A stretch of 64,000 bases of DNA from Siderastrea radians (Eukaryota; Cnidaria; Anthozoa; Scleractinia; Rhizangiidae). Both the position numbers and the translations under genes were made by a program. Under the pieces are notes generated by a model. It was given only the letters and a program-made list of their open reading frames with translations. It was not told the DNA's origin and searched no databases. Position 1 is the stretch's first letter; every line of letters begins with the position of its first letter. Of this stretch, positions 11,026-50,691 are shown in pieces. The stretch lies in the NCBI GenBank assembly GCA_964017195.1, contig CAXHKT010000130.1, positions 1 to 64,000 on the forward strand, written 5' to 3'.

Positions 11026-12138
11026 AACCCAAAAAAAAAATATCAGCAAGGATCAGCCAAGTTGAGAATTCAATAAAGCAATCAATCCACTTGCGTTTGC
11101 TGGATAGGAGAAGACTACAACCAACATGGCGCTACACGCGTAATTGGTTATTATTATTATTTTTTTTACCCACGGTTATTTGTTCCTATCCAACGCACAC
11201 TTATAACATGTTCACCACGGGACATTGCAGCTATCAAAATCTGAGTGGCTCTCTACCTAATGTATATGACTTAATACCAGAAACCCATACACAAATGTAT
11301 TTTTCTAGCAATTTATCATTAGTACCTTATTTGTAAAGCTCGCACGTTTGAATAAAAGTATAGGAAAATTGTATTTTTCTCCTGTTTGTTTCATCGATTT
11401 TCCTCGGGTTAATTTATATTTACACATTATCTGGTGGTTAAGTATTTTGCTAAGGAACAGAAATCATATTCGAGAAAGGATTGCCTGATAATGGCTCCTG
11501 AAAAGAATTTTTCCACTCGGTCTCAATGGAACATACGCACGCCTCGTTGGCTATAAAGACTTATACAACTATTTGTTTTAACTGTTTTAACAGATTTTCC
11601 ACCAAAAATAATTGCTGATGTTCAAGTCCTTTCACAATTGTCTCACCCCTTGTTCTTCGAATAAGGAACAAACTTATGGAGCCTATTTTATTTCTACATA
11701 AGGCTAATTTTGTGCAGTCGCGTTTTTCTTGCCGTACTAAGGGATTAGTTGTTGGCAGCGAAACCGCAAGCCGCGAAAGCTGCAACGCCGCTCCTTTCCT
11801 TTCCTCTTGATGCGCTGCCACTCAAACTGTTGCGACGCGGGAACACACAAAAAATGTCGGCAGCTACCGGTGGGAAGTGTCGCAGAATATCACCCTTAAA
11901 AAATCTCCAAACTAGGCTGTGGAGAGAATTTCCTGTCGTAACCGAAGATGATTTTATCACGTAGGTGGGAACGGGTCTTACATTCATCGGACTTGAGAAG
12001 TCTGTCTTATGCAGGCTTTTTCAACCCCATTTTTAAATTCAAAGTGCCACCGCTCATTTGGGCTCCCCTCGGGTATCCTTTAGTATACGGAAAAAACGTT
12101 AAAATCAATGCTGTTTGGGCTGATGATGGTAGCCTTAA
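11026..12138. other. intergenic, no gene recognised
   Basis: This contains an A run at 11,031 and small frames on both strands (for example 11,749-11,964) without family signatures. The G+C-rich block from about 11,750 to 12,130 resembles repeat-derived sequence and runs directly into the TTAA-flanked element that follows. Confidence 0.5.
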
Positions 12139-12508
12139 GGACGGTGCCTCCTTTTGTTACTGCGCATACGTTCTGCGCATCTCGGGATATTCGGGTTTCT
12201 TAAGGAATTTGTCCCCAAATACAACAATATTTTTGCGCGGTTTATGACTATGTGCAAAAAGCAGGTCTTAGCAAGGGCTACCAGAATCCAAATTTTTCAG
12301 AGATAATTGAGCTTAAATTTGGAAAGAAATTGCCATACATTCTTTGTATTTTAATGCTTTTTTAGAATTATGGTTGCTTCATTATCTCTGAGAAATGCGT
12401 GGTTGCCCAAATTTTTCTTTTGGGATTCCAATAACCCTTGCTAAGATCTACTTCTTCCTCATAGTCATAACCTTTGCAGAAATACATCTGTATCAGGAGG
12501 CACCGTCC
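12139..12508. mobile_element. TTAA-flanked MITE containing a nested 183-bp MITE
   Basis: The inverted ends are GGACGGTGCCTCC at 12,139 and GGAGGCACCGTCC ending at 12,508, flanked by TTAA on the left (12,135-12,138) and TTAG on the right (12,509-12,512). TTAA duplication is typical of piggyBac and Kolobok DNA transposons. No transposase is encoded. A second inverted-repeat element sits inside it at 12,265-12,447. Confidence 0.82.
12265..12447. mobile_element. nested 183-bp inverted-repeat MITE
   Basis: The left end is TCTTAGCAAGGGCTACCAGAATCC; inverted at the right is GGGATTCCAATAACCCTTGC followed by TAAGA. The inner parts also pair (CAGAGATAAT on the left, ATTATCTCTG on the right), so the unit could fold into one long hairpin. 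Confidence 0.7.
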
Positions 12509-12780
12509 TTAGTGAAACCAAGAGAGGATAGCCCTTTATTCTCTTTTGTTGAAACCCAACAATTTATCGTAGAATACAATCTGACACAAGACCCTGTTCC
12601 ATTTCACTGCTGTTCTTTGGGAAATAAAGAGGAGAAAGGAAAGAACAAAAATAAAAAAGAGTCTCCGTGGTCTCGCACACGTTAGCAAAGACTGTTCACG
12701 TAGGTTTCGTAACGAGCGTGACAGAAGCGAAACACCCGTGACCCTTCAAGACGGTATGATTTATATTATTTAATTTGCAG

Positions 12781-12874
12781 GTCAGAGGTTCGCAAGAGAT
12801 TAAAACTACAGTTAAGCTACACAGACACTGAGGTCGATTAAAGGAAGCATTTGCCTCAAGAAATACGGTTCACA
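12781..12874 (+). other. probable 5' UTR part of the NOX first coding exon
   Basis: A good splice acceptor (TTTAATTTGCAG) ends at 12,780, and the NOX start codon follows at 12,875 in the context TTCACAATGA (A at -3). This suggests that the first coding exon begins at 12,781 and that one or more non-coding exons with the promoter lie further upstream. The upstream donor cannot be chosen by eye. Confidence 0.5.
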
Positions 12875-40908
<28,034 letters not shown>

Positions 40909-41429
40909 ACCAAACAACAGTACCTGGATTGAATCTAAAGACTCTTTGGTCATTTTTAAGCTAGTAATTTTGTGTATTCTAACTAACAATGCTGTGTCAA
41001 AACTCTTATCGCTTCGTTTACCTATACAAAATCTTTGTTTCCTTGATTCTGTCGATAAACCGCCTTTCTGTCAGTTATAACATCTGAAACTACCGCAGTT
41101 GCGAACCAATATAAATGTAAGGCAAGGGGCGGAGGGGGGGGGGGGAGAGGCTAGTGTTTTATTCACAATAGTTTGTCATGGCTGTATTCATGTTGGTAGG
41201 GTGAACTCCCGCAGGATACAAAAAAAGTTCGAGAAGGTGCTGTTCGGCTGTCTGATGGTCTTTTCCTCTCACCTTTCCCTCTCTCTGTCCGGTTCTCTCC
41301 ACTCTTTCTCGACTTCCTTTCGCTCGACTTCGCTAAAGAAAGAACCCGCTATTTCTTCATGCAAAGTTTGGGGAGGTTTAGCTTGTCCGTTGGACGGAAT
41401 ACTGTCGATACTGGAGCGCGATACTTGAA

Positions 41430-41700
41430 ATTAAGGTAAATGAGAATATGGTCACACCCACTTAGGCAATCACCGAGAAGCACACTTACCTTCAGGTGCC
41501 ATGAACAATTGTCTGCATTATTTTATTTTATTCAAAAACCTCTAATTTATTAGGATATTCTATTGTAATAGTTCTAATTTATTAGTATATTTTAATTTGC
41601 TAGGTAAATAAGAATATTGTCACACCAATTTAGGCAATCACTGAGCAGCAGTCTTACTTTATATCCCATGAACAACTGTCTGAATTATGTAAGTGGTGGG
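41430..41700. repeat. two direct repeats of about 100 bp
   Basis: GGTAAATGAGAATATGGTCA... at 41,434 and GGTAAATAAGAATATTGTCA... at 41,604 start two related units. Both also contain TTAGGCAATCAC and a CCATGAACAA(T/C)TGTCTG block. It is a non-coding tandem duplication downstream of the NOX stop. Confidence 0.75.
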
Positions 41701-41892
41701 GCTTTTGGGGTACCTAATTCGTACTTTATTTCGCTCATACTTAATTTCGCGATTTTTGCGAGCAAATATTTCGTGAGGCTTTAATTTGGCAATTTAAATA
41801 AGAGAAATGGAAAAAAGAGCATTTTTGGTACACTTCACGAAAATGTGTCATCAAAATTTTATTGCCATAAAACTTTACAAAGGTGATGGATT

Positions 41893-42475
41893 ATTACAGT
41901 CAAAATACTCAGCTCATTCCTCTCGTTATTTGGGAATGATTTCAATTAATCGGGAACGGATTCATTTTCGGAACCAAAATTCCATTTTTAAATTGGAGAT
42001 TGAAATCTTCCAACGATAGACTCATTTGAAGTAACAAATGTTGATTAGATTGTTACTTACAAAAGCCATATTTCACACGCGAAATACGAAACCGTCAGGG
42101 CGGCTATTGGTTTTAGTCGGTTTGACATTGTAGGGAATTTTTCTCAATTTTCAGGACCATGTCTTCTGCAGTTATAGCACAGTTACTTGTTTTTTAAGGA
42201 ATTATTCTTCACAGTTTTATAGCAGCAGACTGCTACTTCACGTGTAAAAGTACTTGCGGTTAACATTTTGTTGAGAAAACACAAATCAGGTCAGATACGT
42301 TAAGCCGCCAACAGACTACTTGCACGTGAACATTCGCCTGATATCAATAATAAACCAGTATATTCAATTTGAAAGTTGAATTTATTTCCAATAATGCAAT
42401 CCGTTCCCGATTAATGAAAGTCATTCCCAAATAATAAGCGGAACGCGCTGAGTATCTCGACTGTAACATATACCG
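41893..42475. repeat. inverted repeat pair, about 80 bp arms
   Basis: TACTCAGCTCATTCCTC, TATTTGGGAATGA and TAATCGGGAACGGATT at 41,900-41,965 recur inverted at 42,390-42,465 (AATCCGTTCCCGATTA, TCATTCCCAAATA, GCGCTGAGTA). This fits a small decayed inverted-end element. The rest of 40,909-42,775 shows no gene. Confidence 0.7.
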
Positions 42476-45411
42476 TACAAGTGTATTGTTTCAAACAGGA
42501 ACTTTTACATCTATCAAAGACGATCAGTCATTTGGTCTTCCGATAGCTTTTGCCGATCAAAACATCATTCAGCTCGGGGGAAGTTTCTTCCTCCACTAGC
42601 GACATCGTCTACACCAACTTTCTCCCATTTATCCTTTCGAGATACAGATCGCTTGCCTTCACAGCTAATCAAATGTTTGTACAAGCTAACAAGCCAAGTT
42701 GCCTGGATTGTTCGATAATGTAAATTGCTAATGGGGTATCAAATTTGGCGTACGTATTTTTTTCCCGAGTCTTAAGAGGGGATGCCCACTAACATCGAGC
42801 GAGTGGCGGCACATGATGAAAAATAAAATTCCCTCATAAATTTTTCACGGATACCCTATGGTAATCTAAAAAACGTGGTGGCATTTTTTTCTTGAAAAAA
42901 ATTTTTTAAGCCCGAAAAAAAAAATTAACATGTTTACGCCACACGTGTCCTGTGAACACGCGAAATAAACGTGTATCGTACCTTCTCGTAAACTTCGCTC
43001 TGTTTGATTTGCACCCCAGAAAATCCCCATTTTAAGCGTGGAAGTTTGCTTTTAAAGTGTGTAGGAAGTAATTGAGTCCTGTTTTAGATCCGTGAATTAA
43101 TTTTCAAGGTCATGGCAAGCTGCTGAAAATCGCTAAAATTCACTTGCTTTGAATTCTCAATTTGGCACAGTTTTTCAAGAGAAAGTTTTCCTACCCGGTA
43201 AAACACCAAATCACTTGAAATTCAGAATTCTTGAAAGACGAAATACCATTCTAACATCAGGTTCAAAAATTAGTTTCGGGCTTTTTATCAGCGCTGAGTA
43301 CAAACGCTCTCAAAATCCCGATAATCACAGCATTAACCTGTCAACCAGTACAAACAGTAGGCTCGTGCCTCCGACCGAATAGCCGAAAACTTGGAACTTT
43401 TTCCTTGTTTCCTTTGGTATTTGGATGAAAAGTACAGGATAAAGGTCATATCTAGCTTACCTTGAATAAGATTTTGTCTAAATGCCAGGTTTTGTCAAGT
43501 TTTAGGTGTACTGTCCAAGGGCCATCTTGACGCGTGGAATCGACCGTTATCTCCTGGTATCTCCAGATTGACTTTCAACTAATGAATAACGACTCCGCCA
43601 ACACATTCACATCCCTTAACGAATGGCAAATGAGTTTTTAAAATCTCCCAGTGTTAATTCCCTGAAGAAACTAAATAACTTTGCAGTGATCTCCACATTC
43701 ATCTCAGAAACTGCACTGTTATTATGGTCTGATTTAACTAAATTTGTCTGTCACGCAACGGGTTCTGGTCAAGTCACAGGATAGGTTTTGGTGATGGGAT
43801 TGCAAAAATGGGAAAAAAATGGAAAGATTAGGACGTCTGAAATAACTTAAGCTACGAAAGAAATTATACAAGATAGAAGGCGACGTAAATAGTGATGGCG
43901 TTTGTTTCAGATGCCGGACAACCTCAATGTAAAAAGAAACCGCAGAGATAACTGATTTTTTCCCATGATTTAAACTAAAGCATATCGAAGGCTAACAAAG
44001 AAGGCATCCATTTGTTTTTTACAAGTTTCCTGAAAATTTTAAGTTCACTTTTCTCTCTAATCGTAAGTTTTCAATGCGTAGCACTTGGCTACAACTGTGT
44101 TTGTTTACTCACATTCCGTCCTCCTGTTTGGTGTCATGTTACACAGCCGAAGTTATGCCTGAAATATCTTTCGACTAGTAAAATAGAGTGATACTACATA
44201 TGACGGGACTTTTCACCACACAATTCTGACCTGTGCAAAACAAGTTGCAGATTACATAGATGTACATTTTGTGACGCTCTGGCGAGAGGAAAAAATGGTC
44301 ACGTGTTCACTAGAAGCAGAAAGTATTAGCTTCCGATAGTCTAAAATAGCAAACATCGATATATTTTTTTATATCTTATGCAGAGTTCGACTTTTCAAGA
44401 GTTCGACTTTTCAAGTCTAATTAATTTCACGGTGAAGGATTTCAATATTATTTGCAAGCCACCAGTGTTGCGTCGAGGAAGGCGCCTCGAGAAGCTGCCA
44501 TTTGCGGAAATAATTTTCTTGCTGGAAATCGGGTGTGTGAGAATTTCAGGTGCGGCATTATTGGAAACTAGACAAAATGTCCTAAGTGCGGATCGGCTTT
44601 GAGTAAATGTTCAAAAACTGATAATTTTCGTTAAAAAAAAAAGAAAAGAAAAAGGAAAACGCCAGATTTAACACGCAGCAGTTGTAGAGCGCTTCCTCTA
44701 TATCGCGCCATTGTAAAAGGATAGGTTCTTTGGAGTTCTCGCAGTCAGGACCCCTGTTAACGAGTACAATAGCCAATCAAACCATTATCTCCCTTGGCTG
44801 CGAATAGAGGTCACTTATTCTTTTCAGAAACTAGTTGCAGGCGTTTGCGCCTCTTACAAGCGATATGAACAAGCAGTTGCTATTCCAGTTGCAAAAAAGA
44901 CTTTTCGGGTCACACTTGCAGTATTGGAATCAGCGATATTCACTCAGAAGTTGAGCTTCGTTGATTTTCTTTTAGCACGCGCAAAAGTATTTTTAATTAG
45001 TATTCTTAACATGGACCATTTGCCCAGCCCATCGCTTTTGTCTGGGAATAGCGCAGAGGGAACTAATCGACGTTGGTCATGTTGAGTTCTACCAGGGCTG
45101 TCTAAGTATACCTCGAACGGGAAAGTGAGAAAAGCAGACCGTGGAAATGGCAAGTCGGAGTCCAAAGCTTTTTTGCAACACATCGGTGTCTTCCCTCCAG
45201 TGGGCTCTGGTAAGTACACTTTTTTCTCATACCCACTTTCGTGCATTCCTTGCTGTGATGGCAGACGTCATTAAGCAGATTAACACTACCATACCATCCC
45301 TGTCAGCTTCCGGCAAGACAGCGCTGGCTGCTACCACTGCAGGGCCTGCAGGGCCACCATAGTTTGCGCAGGAGTACTAGGAGCAGAGCTGGGCGTGGTG
45401 TTCAAACTCTT

Positions 45412-45445
45412 GGCTCCCTTCCCTCCCCATGGAGGGAAGGGAGCC
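45412..45445. repeat. perfect 15-bp hairpin with 4-base loop
   Basis: GGCTCCCTTCCCTCC is followed by CCAT and then its exact complement GGAGGGAAGGGAGCC. It lacks a following T run and is not a bacterial-type terminator. Confidence 0.85.
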
Positions 45446-45814
45446 TGCGACCGAAAGGCCGGCGGAGACTAAGTCGGATACATTTGTCCTCCTAAACTCC
45501 GGACACGATATCAAGATCCCGGTGGAGAACCATCCTTAAGTGTCATCCGGTGCGCGTCCATTGCAAGCCGTTTAGTTGCCACTTGGAAGATTGATGGTGT
45601 GAATATACAGTTTTCTAAAGAAGGAATCCGTCTGTGTATGAAGAGCATATGGCGTGGGACCTATAAGACCAATATCTGCACTGAAAACTAAGGCCCTGTC
45701 ATCTGATGGTCTACAGTCCATAGCAGTGCTCTAAGCGAAACCGAGCTCGTTCTCCTAAACCGTGAGAAGACGGAGAAAAATCGCACAACCAACTTTCTCT
45801 TGACAAACAAGGGG

Positions 45815-45965
45815 GTTAGTTTCTAGAGAAACTGTGGTGCTGCATCGGTGGGGAAGCGAAACACAAAACTTTGTATTTATCAACTGAGTTGATAAGGTAA
45901 ATTGAGCCACCGTGAAGAGATTGAAAGCTGACGTTTCGAACGTTAGCCATTCGTCACAAGGATGG
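45815..45965 (-). mobile_element. Penelope-like terminal fragment, inverted relative to 19,314
   Basis: On the minus strand it reads TGACGAATGGCTAACGTTCG, AAACGTCAGCTTTCAATC, CTTCACGGTGGCTCAATTT, then the CACCGATGCAGCACCACAGT block. These are the same blocks in the same order as 19,314-19,465. The hammerhead-like TGA(N)GA and CGAAAC boxes are kept, with one changed core base. Confidence 0.65.
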
Positions 45966-46370
45966 TTCTCCACCTTCGTCACCTGCACTGCTCAGAAGAT
46001 CAGGCGGAAAGCGACAAAAAGCCCTAAACATTAGGACTCCTTGTCATGATGACTTTCAACATGCGTTGAGTTTCAAACTCAACTTAATTTCGGGTTTCAT
46101 GTATAAAATTGTAATCCGCTAGGTTTGCCATAAAATGGTTTCACAAGCTTATAAAAAACGAAAAGGACGGTTCCGGCACCCCTGGCCACACCTCTGGTTT
46201 GGGCTTGAGAAAACTCAACATACATTTCTACATTCTCACTCCTGTCTTGACCAACTTTTGAAGACCAATACATAGAGACCTAATAATAATTTCTTTTTCA
46301 AAGCCCTAGTAACAGGCAAGGTTTTGGCAAGGCTTAACCGCCTCTAATGATACTGATAAATACATAAATA

Positions 46371-46823
46371 CCGTTAACTGCCACTTATAAGCCCAACCGC
46401 TTACAAACCCCCCCCCCCCCCCGGTTATAGGCCCATCTACCTGTAAACAAAAAAATACATCCGGTATAAGCTCCACCGAATATAAGTCGCCCTCTAGTTT
46501 TCCCTGTTTCCTTAATATTAAGCACTCTCACAGAACACTGCGAAGATGAACTCTGAGCTTCTGTTTTGTTACGTCCCGGTTACGTTCGTGTTGTTACAGA
46601 TTTGATTTTGTTGTTAAATTAAAATTGAAATGAATTCGATTTATTGTGATGTTTTAAAGGTTAAATAAAAACTGGTAAATTAAAAACGTATTTCGATCAA
46701 CACTGCTGTGGCTCATTTCGAAACTTATAAGCCCCCCCGGATAAAAGCCCTTCCGTTTATAAGCCAACCCAAAACCCCTCACAAAGTTGTCTAAGCCCAG
46801 GGCTTATAAGCGGCAGTTGACGG
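46371..46823. mobile_element. 453-bp MITE with 24-bp inverted ends on TA
   Basis: The left end CCGTTAACTGCCACTTATAA (GCCC) is mirrored by GGGC plus TTATAAGCGGCAGTTGACGG at the right. It is flanked by TA on both sides (46,369-46,370 and 46,824-46,825), as for mariner-like elements. Internal sub-repeats of the form CTTATAAGCC recur near both ends. Confidence 0.88.
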
Positions 46824-47950
46824 TAATCGGTCCTTGGGTACACAGGTTTTCAAAGTTCTCATTGCTTTGTTTTTGTTTGTTTGTTTGTTTGTTTTTTGCT
46901 TGCTTGTTGTTGTTGTTGGTGGTGTTGTTTTTTTGTTTCCTGTGTATTTTCCCCTCCAAGTCAAACCCGACGTCAGGTAAAATCAAGTGCGTGACATTTT
47001 GTTGCGTGACTCAAACTAAACAGGCTTGTAAGCTTTCGGCAAGAAATTATCGTTTCGAAATTTTACAACGAATACAGATCAAGAAAAGACGTCTTATAGG
47101 AGAAAACTCTTTTGAAGTTCAGATAAGGAAAAATCATTTTATTCCTGAAGGTTCTTCATTTTAACAAAAGGAGGCGGGATGGAAATACGTCATTTGGGTT
47201 GATTGCCAATACGCGATGCTTCAGTGGTGTTGTTGACCCCGGACGCCAAGATGGTTATTATGAGTACAGAACCTGATATTTAGACAATACCATATTCAGG
47301 TAAGCTAGACATTACCTTTCTGCTGTGGATTGCAACCGAATACCAACCAAAATAGAAGAAATGTCCACATTTTCGGTTATTTGGTCGGAGGTATGTGCCA
47401 ATTGTTGACGTGTTAATGTTGTAATTATCGGGATTTTGAGAGCGTTTGTACTCGGCGCTGATAAAAAGCCCGAAACTAATTTTTAGACCTGGTTTAAGAA
47501 CGGCATTTCTTCTTTCAAGAATTCTGAATTTCAAGTGATTCGGTGTTTTACCGGGGAGAGAAACTTTCTCTTGAAAAACTGTGCCAAATTGAGAATTCAA
47601 AGCAAGCGAATTTTAGTGGTTTTCAGCAGCCTGCCATGACCTTGAAAATTAATCCACAAAAGAATAACTTGACTCGAATTACTTGTCGACTCTTCAACAG
47701 CAAATTTCTAAGCTCAAAACAGGATTGTTCCATGACGCGAATTAAACAGAGCGAAGTTTACGAGAAGGTATGATTCGCGTTTATTCGGGGTGTTTGTAGA
47801 GACACGTAGTGCGGTAACGGTTTTTTAATTTTTTGGAGATTTAAAAATACTTTCTCAAAAAAAGTGCCACCACGTTTCTAGAGCTTTGATTTTTCATCAT
47901 GTGCCACATATTTTCGATTTCGCTCGGTCTTAGTGGACATTGCCTCTTAA

Positions 47951-48900
47951 ATTTCGCGATTTTTTTCAATTCGCGAAAACCGCAGAAATTAACTAAGTAC
48001 GAATAAGGTAAATAGCATTCACAGTGAGTTAATATCACTGGTTAGTGCGCTTTATTTTCAATTGTATGTTTTACATGGAGTCTAGTAATGGCTATATAAA
48101 ACAGTACTAATAACACAGACTTGTGCTGCAAATACTAAACGCTAAGGAAAACGAACAACAGCAACACTAAGATTTATTCCAAGTTGATAACAGCAAGTCT
48201 AATTTGATAAAATCAATCACCAGAATGCACTTGTTTTAAACGGACAATAAATTTAAAGAAGCAAGACAAAATACTTGTTTAGAACTATTTTCTCTCCTGC
48301 TTGCTATCGATAAGTTTTGTTTCAACTTTGCCTTTTTCGGTTTTTTATTCCAACTTGTTCCCCCTACTTGGTAGCTGAAGCAGCAATGTTCAGTCATTCG
48401 CAGACATCACCGGCCTAGAACATAAACAGATATTGAAGGGAAAATTGGCATCCAGTTCTTCCACCTCAGTGTACTGGCTCATAGCTTCGAAAAACCAAAC
48501 ACTATAGCTATAAGCAAGAGCATCGTCATTAAACAACATCGTAAACAAAATAAGTGTAAAGGGAGAAAAATAAAATAAAATTCCGTCAAGAAGAGAACCT
48601 GCACTTTATAGACAATGAGCGCTCGTTGTGGGATATGGATGCGCTGACTTGCGACATTTATCTACCAGAACGTGCACAACGCCGTTACATCCACATTTAC
48701 GAACAAACTGCTGACGCACATATTAAAAAAATAATAATATAAGCACGCTGAAATCGTAACGGAAATCTTTTTACAAAATGTGTAATAGAGCACAGAATGA
48801 AATGGAACTCAGTGGCGCACGCGCGCCTTGCGATTTTGAGGCCAAAAAAAGTCATTAACATTAAGGCCATCAGGAGACCATGTCCCAAGTCTAAAGGCCC
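47951..48900. other. intergenic, no gene recognised
   Basis: Immediately right of the 5.2-kb element, ATTTCGCGATTTTTTTC and AAGTACGAATAAGG resemble, in inverse, sequence at 41,706-41,760 (ATTCGTACTTTATTTCG, TTTCGCGATTTTTGCG). An older inverted-end unit may therefore enclose the region 41.7-48.0 kb. No other structure is supported. Confidence 0.5.
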
Positions 48901-48901
48901 A

Positions 48902-49390
48902 CTAACCTTCTTTGTCCATTAACTCTCGTTCATTATTTACTCTGTCTATAAGCATGACCTTAACATCCCTGATGCCATGGTGTCCGTTTGAACAAAACTG
49001 CTTGTAGATCAGATCAACCATGTCCCTGTAATTGCCTGATGACTTAGCGTGAGTGATGATCCTACTATTATCCTTGTTGAAACGCATGCGGAATGCTTTT
49101 ACCGTTGATCCTCGTACTGAAGTCCACATACGTTACACCTTAATAAATACACTACATTCGCCGAGTTACAGCCAAGTTCATAGTTAATCACTGTAAAACA
49201 TGTTTATTTTCTTCCTTATAAAGTTGTGTCCTGTTTTAAGGTGATTCCTGCATATCATGCAGCGTTTATTTCCGCATTCAACAGTTCCTTTCACTCTCAC
49301 TTCTGAATCCACGGGCAAGACTGAAATAACCCACAATTTTAAATTGTGGGATGAACAATAGAGGAACAAAAGTTGGTTCTTGCTGCTTAG
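48902..49390 (-). mobile_element. Penelope-like element fragment (linker plus GIY-YIG nuclease)
   Basis: On the minus strand, ECGNKRCMICRNHLKTGHNF near 49,200-49,290 is followed in other frames by YELGCNSANVVYLLRCNVCG (49,120-49,190). Then come STVKAFRMRFNKDNSRIITH and DVKVMLIDRVNNERELMDKE. The CxxxxCxxC segment, CNVCG link and GIY-YIG-like nuclease end are the Penelope-like order. At least two frameshifts separate the parts and the reverse transcriptase is missing. Confidence 0.85.
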
Positions 49391-50691
49391 ACATAATTAT
49401 CTTGATAAGAACCCAGAATCTAAAATGTGGACAACATCCTAACTTTGTTAAATCACTTAATGAACCAACAAAAGCAATTTGCCAAGACGCTCATAGGCTA
49501 AGTAAACAAGCAACTGCTGGCTGACATTACTAGCAAGCGTCGTTAAAGGGGCGTCTGTCGCCTATTATTGAGATTATTTTTAAAAAATCCCCAAAAGACA
49601 TAATGCATTTAAAGGAAACCCAAAAGTAATGGTTTTGTTTTGTTTAAACTATTTCTTCCTGTTTCTGAAACTATAATTGAGTGCGTTTGGCTGCAGATGT
49701 CTAGGATGGAAATGGATGCAAATTGAAAACATTAGGCTAAATGTCTTCAAGTTTCTCCTTGTTTCTTGACAGCATCGCTAGAAACTGATTATAGTTTGTT
49801 CCTCCTTCAGGAAAACCATTCAATTTCTTTCTCTTGATGTTCTAGGAGCATTTCGTATACGAGAAATTTGGATAATTAGAATTTGAAGTTCAACATTTCT
49901 TTTTCACTCAAAAACGTGAAAATTTACCTTCACGTAGTCCCTTTAAGTGACGCCTGGAAAATGCCTACTCCGATAACTATCACTGAAATAATATACTAAT
50001 GGTGATGATGATCTATATCTTTTTTTTATTGGTAATGGAATTGGACGGTAATTTGCCGATTTGTATTTTAGGCACTTATGACTGAGAAAGCAAAATTCTG
50101 TCGATTCATTGAGATGTGTCTGCCGTAGGTAATGTAGCAGAAAACCTTTGCTTCTGCGGCTGCGGTAAATATCAAAAGCGCTGAATAAAGAAACGAGATA
50201 GAAACGTCACATATTCTCGAGTGATAGAAAAAAACTGACAATTAATTGACTTATGTTTGCTGTAGCTAGTGCGGCAGCTGTACGGTATCACGTAAAGCAA
50301 ATAAAAAAAAATGGGTAAGAATTATGAATTATGACGACTTGGTACAGACTCGGTATCTTTTGTGCTTTGATTCTGTCAAGGCTCACGTAGAAATTGTACA
50401 AAAATAATTCCCTGGAATTTTTAGACACCAAAATTGGGAAATCGAGCAGTCTTTTCACCCGAGAGTCAACCAAGAGTGATATATTAAAGTCCGTGGATCG
50501 ATCGTCCTAAGTGTTATATTGCCCCTGCTAGATGCTCTTGTTATTATTCAATTTGACTGTTTTCTCAGTGGAATAAAAGTTCCGCAAAGTACTTTAATTG
50601 ATGGTTTAAATGCTAACAGGGGAATATTCAACTATCAAGCACAAGACCTCACCGAAGTCACCCAGCACATCTGATCTTCAACATCGAGGCG
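49391..50691. other. upstream region of the GPCR gene, nothing recognised
   Basis: No coding signature is seen. It is A/T-rich sequence with short frames only. The promoter of the GPCR should lie here, but no TATA box or initiator can be singled out by eye. Confidence 0.5.

Larger units (their letters stand above)
42776..47946. mobile_element. 5.2-kb TTAA-flanked element with ~0.75-kb inverted ends
   Basis: The left arm (42,776 to about 43,545) is the imperfect reverse complement of the right arm (about 47,231 to 47,946). Shared blocks are CCTTCTCGTAAACTTCGCTC and GAATTCTCAATTTGGC, then a frame reading KISFGLFISAEYKRSQNPDN that is identical in both arms. TTAA flanks both ends (42,772-42,775 and 47,947-47,950). 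The interior (43,546-47,230) contains only short frames, for example 44,378-44,602 of 74 codons, with no transposase signature. It also hosts a PLE terminal fragment and a 453-bp MITE. It is either a large non-autonomous element or two inverted copies of a shorter repeat. Confidence 0.75.

Noticed and set aside
43149..43382. 77-codon frame as a gene
   Set aside because: It is terminal-arm sequence of the 5.2-kb element, repeated inverted at 47,400-47,600, without a recognisable domain.
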